This document shows, one piece after another, positions 14,690-28,557 of a DNA stretch of 64,000 nt. A program made the translations under genes and the position numbers. The notes beneath the pieces are model-generated. The model made no database searches. It was not told where the DNA came from and saw nothing but the letters and a program-made list of their open reading frames with translations. The stretch spans positions 10,019,821 through 10,083,820 of the forward strand of contig CM035160.1 in the NCBI GenBank assembly GCA_020205615.1, written 5' to 3'. Each line of letters starts with the position of its first letter. The first letter of the stretch is position 1. This DNA is from Panax quinquefolius. Taxonomy: Eukaryota; Streptophyta; Magnoliopsida; Apiales; Araliaceae.

Positions 14690-15120
14690 AAGTAATTACC
14701 TTCACAATAGTAATTACCTTTGTGAATAGTAATTACCTTCACAATAGTAATTATCTTCGTCAATAGTAATTACCTTCGCCAATAGTAATTACCTTTGTGA
14801 ATAGTAATTATCTTCGTCAATAGAATTACCTTTGTCAATAATAGTAATTACCTTTGTGAATAGTAATTATCTTCGTCAATAGTAATTACCTTTACCAAAG
14901 GCCGAACCACTTGTCGCTTCACATTACGTGCGCCGAACCACTTGTCGTTTCACATTACACGCGTCCGAACCACTTGTCGCTTTCACATTACACGCGTCCG
15001 AACCACTACGTCGCTTCACATTATGGTGCGCCGAACCACTTGTCGCTTCACATTACAAAGCGCCAAACCACTTTTTCTTTTCACATCACCAAATGTCAAG
15101 CCACTTGCCTTTTTCACACG
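14690..15120 (+). repeat. Two adjacent U3 tandem arrays
   Basis: From 14690 to about 14900 a 19-base unit, CAATAGTAATTACCTTCGT, repeats about ten times with small changes. From about 14898 to 15115 a 27-29-base unit built on CCGAACCACTTGTCGCTTCA repeats about seven times. Both end just upstream of the LTR TATA box. The 3' LTR holds shorter versions at about 23045-23410. Position suggests enhancer-like function; that is inference. Confidence 0.85.
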
Positions 15121-15142
15121 GCGGTCTTGGCTAGAAATCTTC

Positions 15143-15150
15143 TATAAATA
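15143..15150 (+). promoter_or_regulatory. LTR TATA box, 5' LTR of family C
   Basis: TATAAATA followed by GAGGCCTAGTGC is conserved exactly at 23442-23449 in the 3' LTR. It follows the U3 arrays and is the likely retrotransposon promoter core. Confidence 0.7.
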
Positions 15151-16720
15151 GAGGCCTAGTGCTTCATTATTTTCACGAATTCACCAAACTCTGTAGAGAG
15201 AAACTATAGAGAAAGAAGAAAAGTATTCTCGCTACTTCACCTCGCCAATATTCGAGTTCTTCTAAGGTAGGAATATTATTTGTTGTACCTGTAAGGGTGT
15301 TATTCTTTCTTATTCATGAAGAGAACTGTTGTTATTCCATCGCTTATTATTCTGCTTGGAATAACGTGTATAATGTGGTTTACCCTATACTTGGTGACAT
15401 TCTTCTATTATTCATTGGAACATCCTGTCTCATGTTTTTACATCTGACCGGTTCCGCCTTTTATTATTATTCTGGCTGGAACATCCTCGCTCATGTGTTT
15501 TACACCCACCGGTTCCGCCTTTTATCATTCTCGCTGAATATCTCATCACGTGTTTTTACACCGGATCCGGTTCCATCTTTATTATTCTGTTAGAAACATC
15601 CCGCTTGTGTGAATTTCACCGACCTCGTTCCGTTATTATTATTCTCGCTGGAATAACCTCGCCTCATGCAAGCACCGCATGCACGGTGATTTCTTTTGTT
15701 ATTCCATTCTTAATTATACCCAATTGGTTAAAACTTTGACTTCTATACTCCATGAAATTAGTAGAATATCCTCGATATTTGCGCTTCATCCAAAGATCTT
15801 TTCATGGAAATATTCTTCCCGATCATTCTTGAATTTTTCTACAAAACAAAGATCATTTTGACAATTTGACGTTAATAATTCCTAGATAAAATAATTCTTG
15901 AACTTGTTTTATTGAATTATTATGTCATTATCATCATCCTCATGTTATATTATGTTATCTTCTACATTACGTATAGATGAACTTAGTATGATTATGACTG
16001 GGGATCATTCTTGTATAATCACGGCTTGTTATAAATGATGTGATAAAAGTCCTCGATTGGTCCAGAATGCAATGATGGATAGTTTTGGTATGATTATGAC
16101 CGTGGGTGATTCTAGATATAGTCACGACCATCGATAATTTGATGAATATCCTCGGTCGTAGTAGTCGTGGGGTGATTCGATGATGATGTATTATTTATTA
16201 AAGTCGAGTCTCAATATATAACAAAGATGAAAAACCTTTTAAAACCTAAAAGATAGTAGACTTTATTCTCTACTCGACTTTTTAATGGATTGCTTATTCA
16301 CGTGCAGCTTAAACTTGTTGTTCATTGTATTTTATCGCTTTAACATCATTGAAGGCTAATGATAAATTATTCTCGCATTATCTTAGTCATAATATTTTCA
16401 TCGGGCTAGTTGAGCTCACCCTTTCTTTCACCGCTTTTCTTCGTGAAATGAGAACATACCGGGGACGAGTCGGGGAACGGAGTAATGGTCCGAGGATAGC
16501 ATTAGTAGTCCTCACTATTCTCGTGAAATAGTGTGATAATAGTTGTAATGAGGACTCCTTTCGAGTTTGTATAATATCTAGTAGACAATATTTGTATTCA
16601 AACTCACAGCTTATGTCGACTGCATACTATGCTTATATTAAGAAGTTGTATTTGAATTTATGTACCATGTAAGTGGCGACCCAAGATGGGTGACGATACC
16701 TAATTTTGGGGGCGCCACGG

Positions 16721-16733
16721 TTGGTATCGTAGC
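16721..16733 (+). other. Primer-binding site (tRNA-iMet type)
   Basis: TTGGTATCGTAGC directly follows the LTR end. It resembles TGGTATCAGAGC, the complement of the 3' end of plant initiator tRNA-Met, with the first seven bases exact. The same site follows the LTRs ending at about 60310 (minus) and near 55235. Confidence 0.75.
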
Positions 16734-16879
16734 TTAGGATATGATCCCCAATTTGAGATGTGAGATAAGAACTAGGAGGGGAGAGACGGAATTACTTCGC
16801 TAGTATGACCTACCTAAATTTATTTGGTATTTAATTGGTGGTCATTCGACTATAGGGATAATATTTGATATATTAATTA

Positions 16880-19449
16880 ACCCTTTTGCTTCACAATTCC
16901 TTTCGTGTAATAAGAGTGTAGCTAGTTTGAGCCGGGGGATAACAATGGAATAGAAACGGTGGTCATCATTTAGTAGTTATATTTGGTGAATCAACTAGGG
17001 TGAGGCGAACCCAACGTTGGAAGAGTGTTTTGCCACTATCATACAAGATGTCTAATGACATACAACCGTACGTCATCATAAGATGTGGTTGTGCTCATCC
17101 ACTTGCGAGTATATTTACGAGCACTACCTATATGATCTTGGTGTTTGTTTGAAGTATAATTTCTCAATTTGAGACAAAGGAGATAATGATAAATCAAGAG
17201 AAGACTCACCATTGGGAAGAATATGATAGAATCTTCTCATTTTTCTTTAGGGGTCTATTGGGTAAACCAAGGATAATTACAGGCCATATGATATCTATCA
17301 CAACCTAGAAGCATGGCCTCCCATGTAAGGTTTCCTTGAGCACTTCCCAAAGATTCTAATTTCTAAAACAGCTTTTGACTATACATTTATGTAAGGTGTC
17401 ATTCTGACGTCTTATCCAAAGTTGGGATGAAAGTCACAATTGGTATCAATGTAACGTACTATCCAAGTCTTGGATAAGAGTAGTAGTTTTGAATGATATT
17501 TCTATCATTAATAAATTTCTTGACGATTCTTGAAGATTTCTTAGCCTACCTCTAGAGCGTGAAATCGAATTTTGTATTGACCCCAAATACAAAACCCATT
17601 TCTTAAACCCTCAAATATTTCTTCAACTAAAATGAATAGCTTTACGTGGTTTATGATGAAAGTCATAATAAAAGCATTGGACTAATGAAAATCATGGGTA
17701 TATGTGGTATTAATAAGTTTTATGATGAGTTATGTGAAAAACATGAAAGTTTCTTAGAAATCACAAAGAGTTGAAAATCGATTTTGGTGAAAAACGTAAT
17801 ATGAAATTCAATTGACCATATCTCCTATTATATTTTGAATTTTTGAGTGTGGTCAAGTCCTAGAGTTAGATCTATGAGTTACCTAACTAATCCAAGTGGA
17901 ATTACTGGAAAAGGTGTTGTAGATTTTTGTGTGGACTGATTTTAGCAAAGGAGTGCAAAGCTGCAAAAACCGAAAAAGCTGCTGCCATGATTTTAGAGGG
18001 CTGTTTCACCACTTAAATTATGAGAAAAATTCTGGCCTTTTGGGACATGAAAGTATATGGTATAAAGTACCTCCTGTCCAAAAATGAGCTCATTATGACT
18101 TAAAATGAGCAAGTTATGACTATTTCAATATTTAGGTTTTTCGACGAAAAATGCTATAACCAGAGTTCTATAACTCAGATGACCATGAAATTTAAACTGG
18201 AAGCTCACGTTAACATGTGTAAGGTCCTGCTAAGATTTGGGAATTTTGGAGTTAAACTTGAGGTAGCTAATTTCTTAAGGAATTAATTAGAAATTGATTT
18301 GTGAAAAATAGTAAATGAATTTTAAAATTCGAGAAAAATATATTTTCATTATGGGACTATATTATGCTAAACCCCAGAAAAGAAATATTTTGGGACTGAT
18401 TTGGTATTTTCATGAAAATAGTTTAGTTACTGAACATATGAGTTAAATATGTTATGTGAAGTAACAAAGTTGAAAATAGAATTTTATGGCCAGAGAATCC
18501 TATATAGAATATATGCATATTTTTTATGAGAGATTTGATAATTGGTGATGATATCTTATGAGTATGGCATTTTGAATGATTAAATGCATTATATGGTAAA
18601 GCGTAAACAATTGAGATAAATTGTTTATAAATTTAAGAAGTGATTAAAATATTTTTATAATATTAATGATATTAGATTATGAGATTATTAAGTGATTGAT
18701 AAATGGTGATATTCTTGAATCCTGGATAAATTATATTATAAATGTTTAATATTTATCATTTATCTCATTTGATTGATTCTTTATATCATAATCCTCATGT
18801 TTATATTATGCTGAAAGTCATCTCGTGGCTTTGTAGTGCATAGATGGACTTGGTATGATTATGACCGAGGATTATTCTTGCAGATAATCATAACCGTAAT
18901 TGAATACACGATTATCTTTGGCCGTAATGCATGGATAATTTGTGGTCGCGATACTAATGAATACACGATTATCTTTGTCAGTAGTGCATGGATAATTTGT
19001 GGTCGTGATACTAAATGAATACACGATTATCTTTGGTAGTAGTGCATGGATAATTTGTGGTCGTGATACTAATGAATACACGATTATCTTTGGTAGTAGT
19101 GCATGGATAATTCGTGGTCGTGATACTAATGAATATCCTTGGCCGTAGTAGCTGGGGATGATTCGATGATATGGATTAATTATCGAAATTTGTCTCAAAG
19201 AATGAAATATTAATTCATGGATGTGGTAAAAGTCATCTTTGGTAGTAGTGCATTGATAGACTTGGTATGATTATGACCAAGGATTATTCTTTATAATCAT
19301 GACCGTATTGAAAACACGAATATCCTTGGCCAAGAAGTGCATGGATAATTCGTGGTTGTGATACTTATTAAGTTGAGTCTCAAAGATTATTGGTTTTATA
19401 GCTTATATATCTTTGGCCGTAGTGCAAAAAGATGAATTGTTAATGAATA
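16880..19449 (+). repeat. Rearranged family B-like LTR text inside the family C interior
   Basis: 16880-17400 is similar to the U5-side text of the family B LTRs (for example 58945-59530), with shared stretches such as CACTATCATACAAGATGTCT and CTCACCATTGGGAAGAA. 18260-19440 is similar to their middle (about 57410-58550). The order is reversed relative to the intact LTR, and about 17400-18250 has no clear partner in the window. The left junction falls on the shared string ACCCTTTTG. No protein-coding similarity is seen. Confidence 0.65.
18838..19140 (+). repeat. 57-base tandem repeat, about four copies
   Basis: A unit of about 57 bases (TGAATACACGATTATCTTTG then TAGTGCATGGATAATTTG then TGGTCGTGATACTAA) begins near 18900, 18958, 19016 and 19074 with few changes. 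It belongs to the same class of GAATATCTTTGG/GTAGTGCA arrays found in all related LTRs here. Open frames across it are by-products of the repeat. Confidence 0.85.
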
Positions 19450-19454
19450 TCTTT

Positions 19455-22226
19455 TGAAGACCTCAAATTTTTAAATAAAAAGGAATTTCCTTTATTTATT
19501 ATTTTGAAATAGTAAGGGTGGATTTGATTAATGTGGATAGTTATGGGTAAAATATGCAAATATTTCAAAATAAGCAAGTGGTTATAAAATATTCATTGTT
19601 GTTTGGGAATATTCGTTTGGTCGAGGAATATTCGCATCGTTTGAATATTCGATTTACGACGCAAGAAATTAAAAGTTCCCCATAACTGAAAAAGCGATTG
19701 GATGAAGAAAACGACAAATATAAGTTATTTAAAAATAACGGCGTGAGTTGTTCTCAATTAACACTATTGGAATACCCGTGGTTAAAACACGATGAATACG
19801 CGTTGTTGCACAAAGAAGATACATTTCCAAGATTGCACCAATTATTGAAGGCACTACTCAATAATGGTTACGATAATTACTCGCTCAAGATTTTATTTTA
19901 TCGAGTTAATAATTGCAAGCGTTGATATTTTATATTGTTTGTTGTTTCAATAATTGTCATTACACAAATTTTTCATTATCGAAGCAATAATTCATATTAT
20001 CCTAATAATATTATTAGATAACATTATTGGCAATGTCTAAAAAGTTACGCTCTAAGGAGAGGTTTGGTCACCTAATCATGGCCAGAAGAAGAAGAAATTC
20101 TTATTGGAAAGCCCCTCTTCCTGAACCGCCTCATTGTCAATATTGTGATTCTCGTAATATTATTTGTGAATAATTAATTATTGGTTCATATTATGAGGAA
20201 AATATTGATTTTATGTGGATATAGATGGAGAAAAATTTTAATGTGACAATTGTTGAAAATTGAAATTTTATCTTTTTCGATAAGATAATGTATTATTATA
20301 TTTTAATAATATAATAATGGTGATATTTTTACAACGAATGTGGGATATATGAGTATACGAGGAGGAAGAGTATTTTTATTGCAATAAATGTTTAAAACAT
20401 GTTAAACATGCTCGGTGGACCCCATTTATCGACCGAAATTTGATTATAACGTAAAATCGCCTGTTTGTGGATTTCGGTCAATTTCTGTTTGGAATTTGGA
20501 AAAACTTCCTTCTGCAAAGTTGTAGAGAATTGAATTTCCTATAAAAACTCGTGAGATTCGAATTTTCTAATAAAAGGGCTATTTATTATGAATTATTGAT
20601 GTTCAAATTCTCTAATAATTGATTTTTGGGAGTTTTTATTAATTTTATTAAGAAAAACGTTTTATTGATTTTGGTGAGGGGGGACCATTTGTTTGGCTGA
20701 TAATTTGAATCTTAGAAAGTGTGCGTAGGAAATTATAATATATATATTAATATTTTATTAAATTTTCTAACTTTTTGGTGTTTCTAAGCGATTTCCTATA
20801 AATAGGTGCTTGGGTTAGAATTGAAAATCACACCGTAAATCCAAGTTTTCTCTCTATATTATCGGCGTATTCTTGTGAGTATTTTGAGTATACTTTGAGT
20901 ATTGCTATACTGTGCAAGTCCAAGTCATAGCCTATATCCTGGTTTTTAATTTAAGATCGATCTTTCGAGGTAAGGGATGTTATTTTCTTCTCAAATGATA
21001 TTATTTCTTCAATATCATTATCTTTGAAATATTAGTTGGAACTTTTATCAAATTTGGAACTTTTTTCATGTCTGAGTTACTATTCATGAGTTACTATTCA
21101 CGAGTTCTTACTATTCATGAGTTACTTATTCACGATTACTTATTCACGAATACTATTCATGTAAGCGTGAAGATGTTTTTTGTGTAGAATTTCTATCTTT
21201 TGGTGTCCTGAGTTACTATTCACGATACTCGGCACTATTCAATCGAAAATAAAATTTCTTCTTTTGTCCAAAATATCTATTCTGGATACTAGCTTTGATT
21301 GTATCCATGTTTTGATCATTCTTGAATTTTACACCACTATGATTATTTTTGAGGTATTTTTTGAACATGGATAAAACAAAGTCACGAATCCTTAATCCTT
21401 AATCCTTGTCATTCTGTTTCAACGGATTCGTTTCTTTAAAAATATTTTTCATCATCCTCGGTCTTAAATGATGATATTATTGAATATCTTTGGCTGTAGT
21501 GCAGAAGATGAATGATTCTGAAGAATATCTTTGGCACGTAGTGCAAAGATGAACAGTGTGTGAGATGAACACGACCGATCGATTAATATCTTTGGCCAGT
21601 AGTGCAAAGATGAACAGTGTTTAAATGAACATGACCAATCGATGAATATCTTTGGCACATGTAGTGCAAAAGATGAATATTTGATTCCAGATGTATATTG
21701 ATTGATGTTACAGGGGATAAAAGATGAGACGATGAACTTTTAAATTCATACATAGAAGATAGTAGTTTGCATTCTCTACTTAACTCTTCTAATGAATTAT
21801 TATTTCATTGCGAATATTGATTTAAAATTTGTTGTCTATCAGTATTCTATTAGATTTTTCCCCCGAAGACTAACGATAATTTGTTGTATATTATCTTAGT
21901 CATAATATTCTTTATCGAGCTAGTTGAGCTCACCCTTTTTCTTTTTTGTTCCATTTTTCTCGGGAGGCGAGAATATAAATGAAGTACGAGCCTGGGGTAT
22001 GGGAATGAAGGTTCTAGAGAGAGTTGTTTAGTAGTCCTCACCATTTTTGTAAAATAATGTATCAATAAATGTGATGAGGATTTATTTGAGTATAGATATT
22101 GTCAGAAGATAATATTTGTATTTAAACTCACGCTTTTATCATTGTAATAATAAAGTTGTAGTTGTTTTGCACCACGTATCGATTGACCCGAAATGGGTGA
22201 TGTATACTTATTTTGGGGGCGTCACA
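19455..22226 (+). mobile_element. Solo LTR of family A with TCTTT target duplication
   Basis: It begins TGAAGACCTC (one base short of the family start TGTAAGACC) and ends GGGGGCGTCACA. Perfect 5-bp repeats TCTTT flank it at 19450-19454 and 22227-22231. The reconstructed empty site GAATATCTTTGGGCC matches the tandem unit GAATATCTTTGGCC of the surrounding family B-like text, confirming the insertion. It is 2772 bp, the same family as the LTRs of the minus-strand gypsy element and the LTR at the window end. TATAAATA lies at 20797-20804. Confidence 0.88.
21464..21675 (+). repeat. Tandem GAATATCTTTGG/GTAGTGCAAAGATGAA array
   Basis: Three to four units of about 55-60 bases lie within the family A solo LTR. 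Each joins GAATATCTTTGGC to TAGTGCAAAGATGA with a variable spacer. The same motif pair is arrayed in the family B LTRs. Confidence 0.75.
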
Positions 22227-22345
22227 TCTTTGGGCCTGATTACGAAGATGAATTTAATATTTTTAACGATAAAGGTATTCAAGGTATCCTCACCTCTTTA
22301 TCATACTGTGTATCGCATTCCTAATTTCGAGGGCTTAAATTCCAT

Positions 22346-22357
22346 AAGGAGGGAGAT
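22346..22357 (+). other. Polypurine tract before the family C 3' LTR
   Basis: AAGGAGGGAGAT lies directly before the LTR start TGTGAGACC. The same tract precedes the 3' LTRs of the gypsy element (minus, 42817-42828) and of the family B element (55553-55565). This is the expected plus-strand priming site. Confidence 0.75.
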
Positions 22358-24393
22358 TGTGAGACCTCAGATTTTATCAATAAAGATTTAAATTTTGTCA
22401 AAATAATTTTTAATATTATGGTGTGAATTTAAGATAATATTATAGTTGTGGGTAGTATTTATAAATTTTGCAAAGTATGCAAGTTGTTATAAAATATTCG
22501 TTTGGTCGGGAATATTCTTTTTGTTTAGGAATATTCGTATGCGACTACCAATCATTAGTGGACCCCATAACGGAAGTATTGTCGTAGTTAGTTAAGCGAC
22601 AAAATTATCTTTCTATAAAAATAACGGCAGAGGTGTTACTGTTAAAACTGCTGAACTACCCTTAGTAGTAAAAGCGAAAGAATACGCCGTAGTTGTATAA
22701 GTAGCACACGATATTGATTATTAATGCTTACGTGAGAAGTCACTCACCTATGCTCAATTATTACTACAATAATTCTTTGCGATCATATCTCTTATATTAT
22801 TGATTCAATTATTGTCACAAAGATCATCCAGATAATATGTTATAGTATTAAATCAATAATTGAGACGACATGTTATAAATAATTAATAATTGTTGAAAGA
22901 TTATATATGTGTTGATTAAAAATAAAATGATTTGTGGTAATATTTATTCAATCCTTAATGTATAGAAAGAGTCTCATATGAGACATTTGTGGTAAGTTTG
23001 ATTATTTTATGGGGGCCCATATGTCATCATCTAAGAGTCTCTTTGTCAATAAGTAATTACCTTCACATCAATAGTAATTACCTTTGTGAATAGTAATTAC
23101 CTTCGTCAATAGTAATTATCTTCGTCAATAAGTAATTACCTTCGCCAATAGTAATTACCTTTGTGAATAGTAATTATCTTCGCCAATAGTAATTACCTTC
23201 GTTAATAGTAATTACCTTTGTGAATAGTAATTACCTTCGGCGATAGTAATTACCTTTACCAAAGCGTCGAACCACTTGTCGTTTCACATTACAAAGTCCG
23301 AACCACTTGTCGCTTCACATTACAAAAGGTCGAACCACTTGTCGTTTCACATTACAAAGGCCAAACCACTTTTCTTTTCACATCACTACCGTCAAGCCAC
23401 TTGCCTTTTCACACGTAAGCGGTCTTAAGCTAGAAATCTTCTATAAATAGAGGCCTAGTGCTTCATTATTTTCACAAATTCACCGAAACTCTGTAGAGAG
23501 AGAAACTATAGAGAAAGAAGAAAAGTATTATGCTACTTCACCTTGCCAATATTCATTTCTTCTAAGGTAGGGAATATTATTTGTTATATCTGTAAGTGGG
23601 TGTTATTCTTTCTTATTCATGAAGAGAACTGTTGTTATTCCATCGCTTATTATTCATTGGAATAACAACCAGATACGTGGTTTACCCTATACTTGGTGAC
23701 ATTCTTCTATTATTCTTTGGAACATCCTGCATCGTGTGTTTACACCCACTGGTTCCGCTTTTTATTATTATTCATTGGAACATCCTGCTCACATGTGTTT
23801 ACACCGGACCGGTTCCGCTTTTTATCATTCTCGCCAGAAGTCTGTGGGTGATTCGATGATGTGTATTATTAATTAAAAGTGAGTCTCAAATTTATAACAA
23901 ATGATGAAAAACCTTTTAAAACCTAAAAGATAGTAGACTTTATTCTCTACTGACTTTTTAATGGATTGCTTATTCCGCCGCAGCTTAAACTTGTTGTGCA
24001 TTGTATTTTATCGCTTTAACACTTTGTTGAAGGCTAATGATAAATTATTCTGCATTATCTTAGTCATAATATTTCTTCTTGGGCTAGTTGAGCTCACCTT
24101 TTCTTTCACCGTTTCTTCGGAAATGAGAAACATAATTGACAGTCGGGAACGAGTAATGGTCCGGAGGATAAGCATTAGTAGTCCTCACTATTCCGTGAAA
24201 TAAATGTGATAATAGTTGTAATGAGGACTCTTTTGAGTTTGTATAATATCTAAGTAGACAATATTTGTATTCAAACTCACGCTTTATGTCAGTATTATAT
24301 ACCCACGCTTATATTAAGAAGTTGTATGAATTTATGTACTACGAAATGGCGACCAAGATGGGTGACGATACCTAATTTTAGAAAGGCGTCACA
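22358..24393 (+). repeat. 3' LTR of the family C element
   Basis: It begins TGTGAGACCTC and ends GGCGTCACA, with TATAAATA at 23442-23449 and reduced copies of both U3 arrays. Compared with the 5' LTR it lacks about 0.6 kb between CATTCTCGC and GTGATTCGATGATG. The bases that follow are ggtgt. Confidence 0.78.
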
Positions 24394-25877
24394 GGTGTAC
24401 TATTGGCTTTTTAAAGTAAATTACATATATTTTGAAATTTAAACTTTTAATTTAGAGAATATAATTTTAACTATGTAAAAAAATATTACTATTTACAAAA
24501 TTTATTTTTATCAAAGTAAAATGAATCACATCAATTTTAATTTTAATATATATATCACAGTAACTTTGAAAAATCAAACTTATATTATACTTATTTTAGA
24601 ATAATTCAAGCAATATTAAAATGTATTTGCTATGTCTAAAAAATATACTTCCTCTGTCCCAAGAAGTTGGTTTAGGTGATAAAAAAAGTTTATCCTCAAA
24701 AGCAAGGTTAAATTAAAGTACATAAATTAATTAAATAAAATTTTACATTGACTAATTTATTCTTGACCATACTTTCTCTATCCTATTATAACGGTGATTT
24801 TAGCTTATTTTGTATATTCCTAAATAATTGTGGTTTGAATATATTTAGGAGAATCTTAATTAGGTGATTTTAACTCTGACCGAGGATGAGGCTGAGGATG
24901 AAAAATTATTTAAATGTCTGATGTGACATACTCCAGCTCTGTATATTTGTAAGGCCGAAGACTATATTGAAACAATTTGTTGATTAATATGTTGAGGTGG
25001 AGTATGTCACATCAACAGATTATAAAATATTTGAAAAATAATTTTAGTCTTTAGCCCTGCACCAATCACCATTGCTATTCCTAACTACTGGCAACCACAT
25101 CCGACACATCCCCGCCCCGTTGCTATTCCTAACTACCGGCAAGTCGGCAACCAAACAATAATAAAGCATCAGTCGAGTTAATTAATAGGCTCGTCATCCA
25201 TATCATTTGTTTCACACCCATACACAAATCATCCACGTGATTTTTTAAATTCAAAAATATAAGTATTTTGGCCTGAATTTCCCTCTGTTGTGATTTTTGA
25301 ATTAAGGGGTAGGATTGATGAAGGATGATGGAGTGGAAGAGGAGGAGGAGACATGGCGGATAATCTCCAAATCACGTTTTAAAAAAACAAACAAACAAAA
25401 TTGATCAAGTCAGTATACCAACAAAAATAATAGAACAGGAGAATTCTGACGATATTTGATTCATTTGATTTTGAAACAGGCAACCATGCACAGAGACTTG
25501 AACCTAACATTCAGAAAGCTGTTCCTTTGAGCTCAAAGTCCTACTAGAAATAGTATTACTTCAATTAATATCTCTAGTCATAATTGAGACACAAGGCAAG
25601 TAACAAGCAGCTTGTAAAACAAAACAAATAAACCTTTGCATATCGATAACGGTTATACAATTTGTCATTAACCAGACACAAGGGTCAGCATACCCACTTG
25701 ATGGTATGGGAGAATATTGAGCACATCCTTTTTGTTCTTGCTACTAGAAACAACAAATATATTAATATATAGAACAAACAAAGGAATAAATAGACAAAGA
25801 AATAAATAGCTCCCAGGTGTAGTTGCCTCTAACTCATCATCTTCTGCAGAAAACAGATGTTAATAATGCAGAAAGCA
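24394..25877. other. Intergenic region and 3' flank of the kinase gene
   Basis: No gene is seen up to about 25.6 kb. Fragments with Stowaway-like ends (TACTTCCTCTGTCCC at about 24648, TACTTTCTCTATCC at about 24770) are present without matching partners. A foldback lies at about 24885-25055. A 20-base direct repeat TTGCTATTCCTAACTAC occurs twice at about 25072 and 25120. The last few hundred bases are probably the 3' UTR of the kinase gene. Confidence 0.5.
24885..25055. repeat. Foldback (MITE-like) with 16-base perfect arms
   Basis: GATGTGACATACTCCA at 24920-24935 is the exact reverse complement of 24999-25014. Weaker pairing extends outward through AAATTATT and AATAATTTT stretches. The whole could form a hairpin of about 170 bases. 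It has no coding content and no certain target duplication. Confidence 0.65.
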
Positions 25878-28549
<2,672 letters not shown>

Positions 28550-28557
28550 TCGCTATA

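Larger units (their letters stand above)
14025..16720 (+). repeat. 5' LTR of the family C element
   Basis: It starts abruptly at AAATTTTGTCAAAATAA, matching the 3' LTR from about its 33rd base, and ends GGGGGCGCCACGG directly before the primer site. It carries two tandem arrays upstream of a TATAAATA at 15143-15150, then tandem units of about 65 bases. About 15540-16165 is absent from the 3' LTR, so the pair differ by roughly a 0.6-kb deletion. Confidence 0.75.
14025..24393 (+). mobile_element. Non-coding LTR retrotransposon (family C), about 10.4 kb, with nested solo LTR
   Basis: The parts in order are a 5' LTR (14025-16720), a tRNA-iMet-type primer-binding site (16721-16733), an interior with no gag or pol similarity, a polypurine tract (22346-22357) and a 3' LTR (22358-24393). 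The LTRs share the same U3 arrays, TATA region and terminal GGCG(C/T)CAC block. The interior of about 5.6 kb is made of family B-like LTR text (16880-19449, partly rearranged) and a solo LTR of family A. With long LTRs and no proteins it is a LARD-type non-autonomous element. The 5' LTR lacks its first 30 or so bases, so the target duplication cannot be tested. Confidence 0.72.

Noticed and set aside
14690..15120. Regular direct repeats resembling a CRISPR array
   Set aside because: They are head-to-tail tandem units without unique spacers, inside a plant LTR upstream of its TATA box.
18872..19198. 108-codon open frame on the minus strand
   Set aside because: It is a translation of the 57-base tandem repeat and has no homologous domain.
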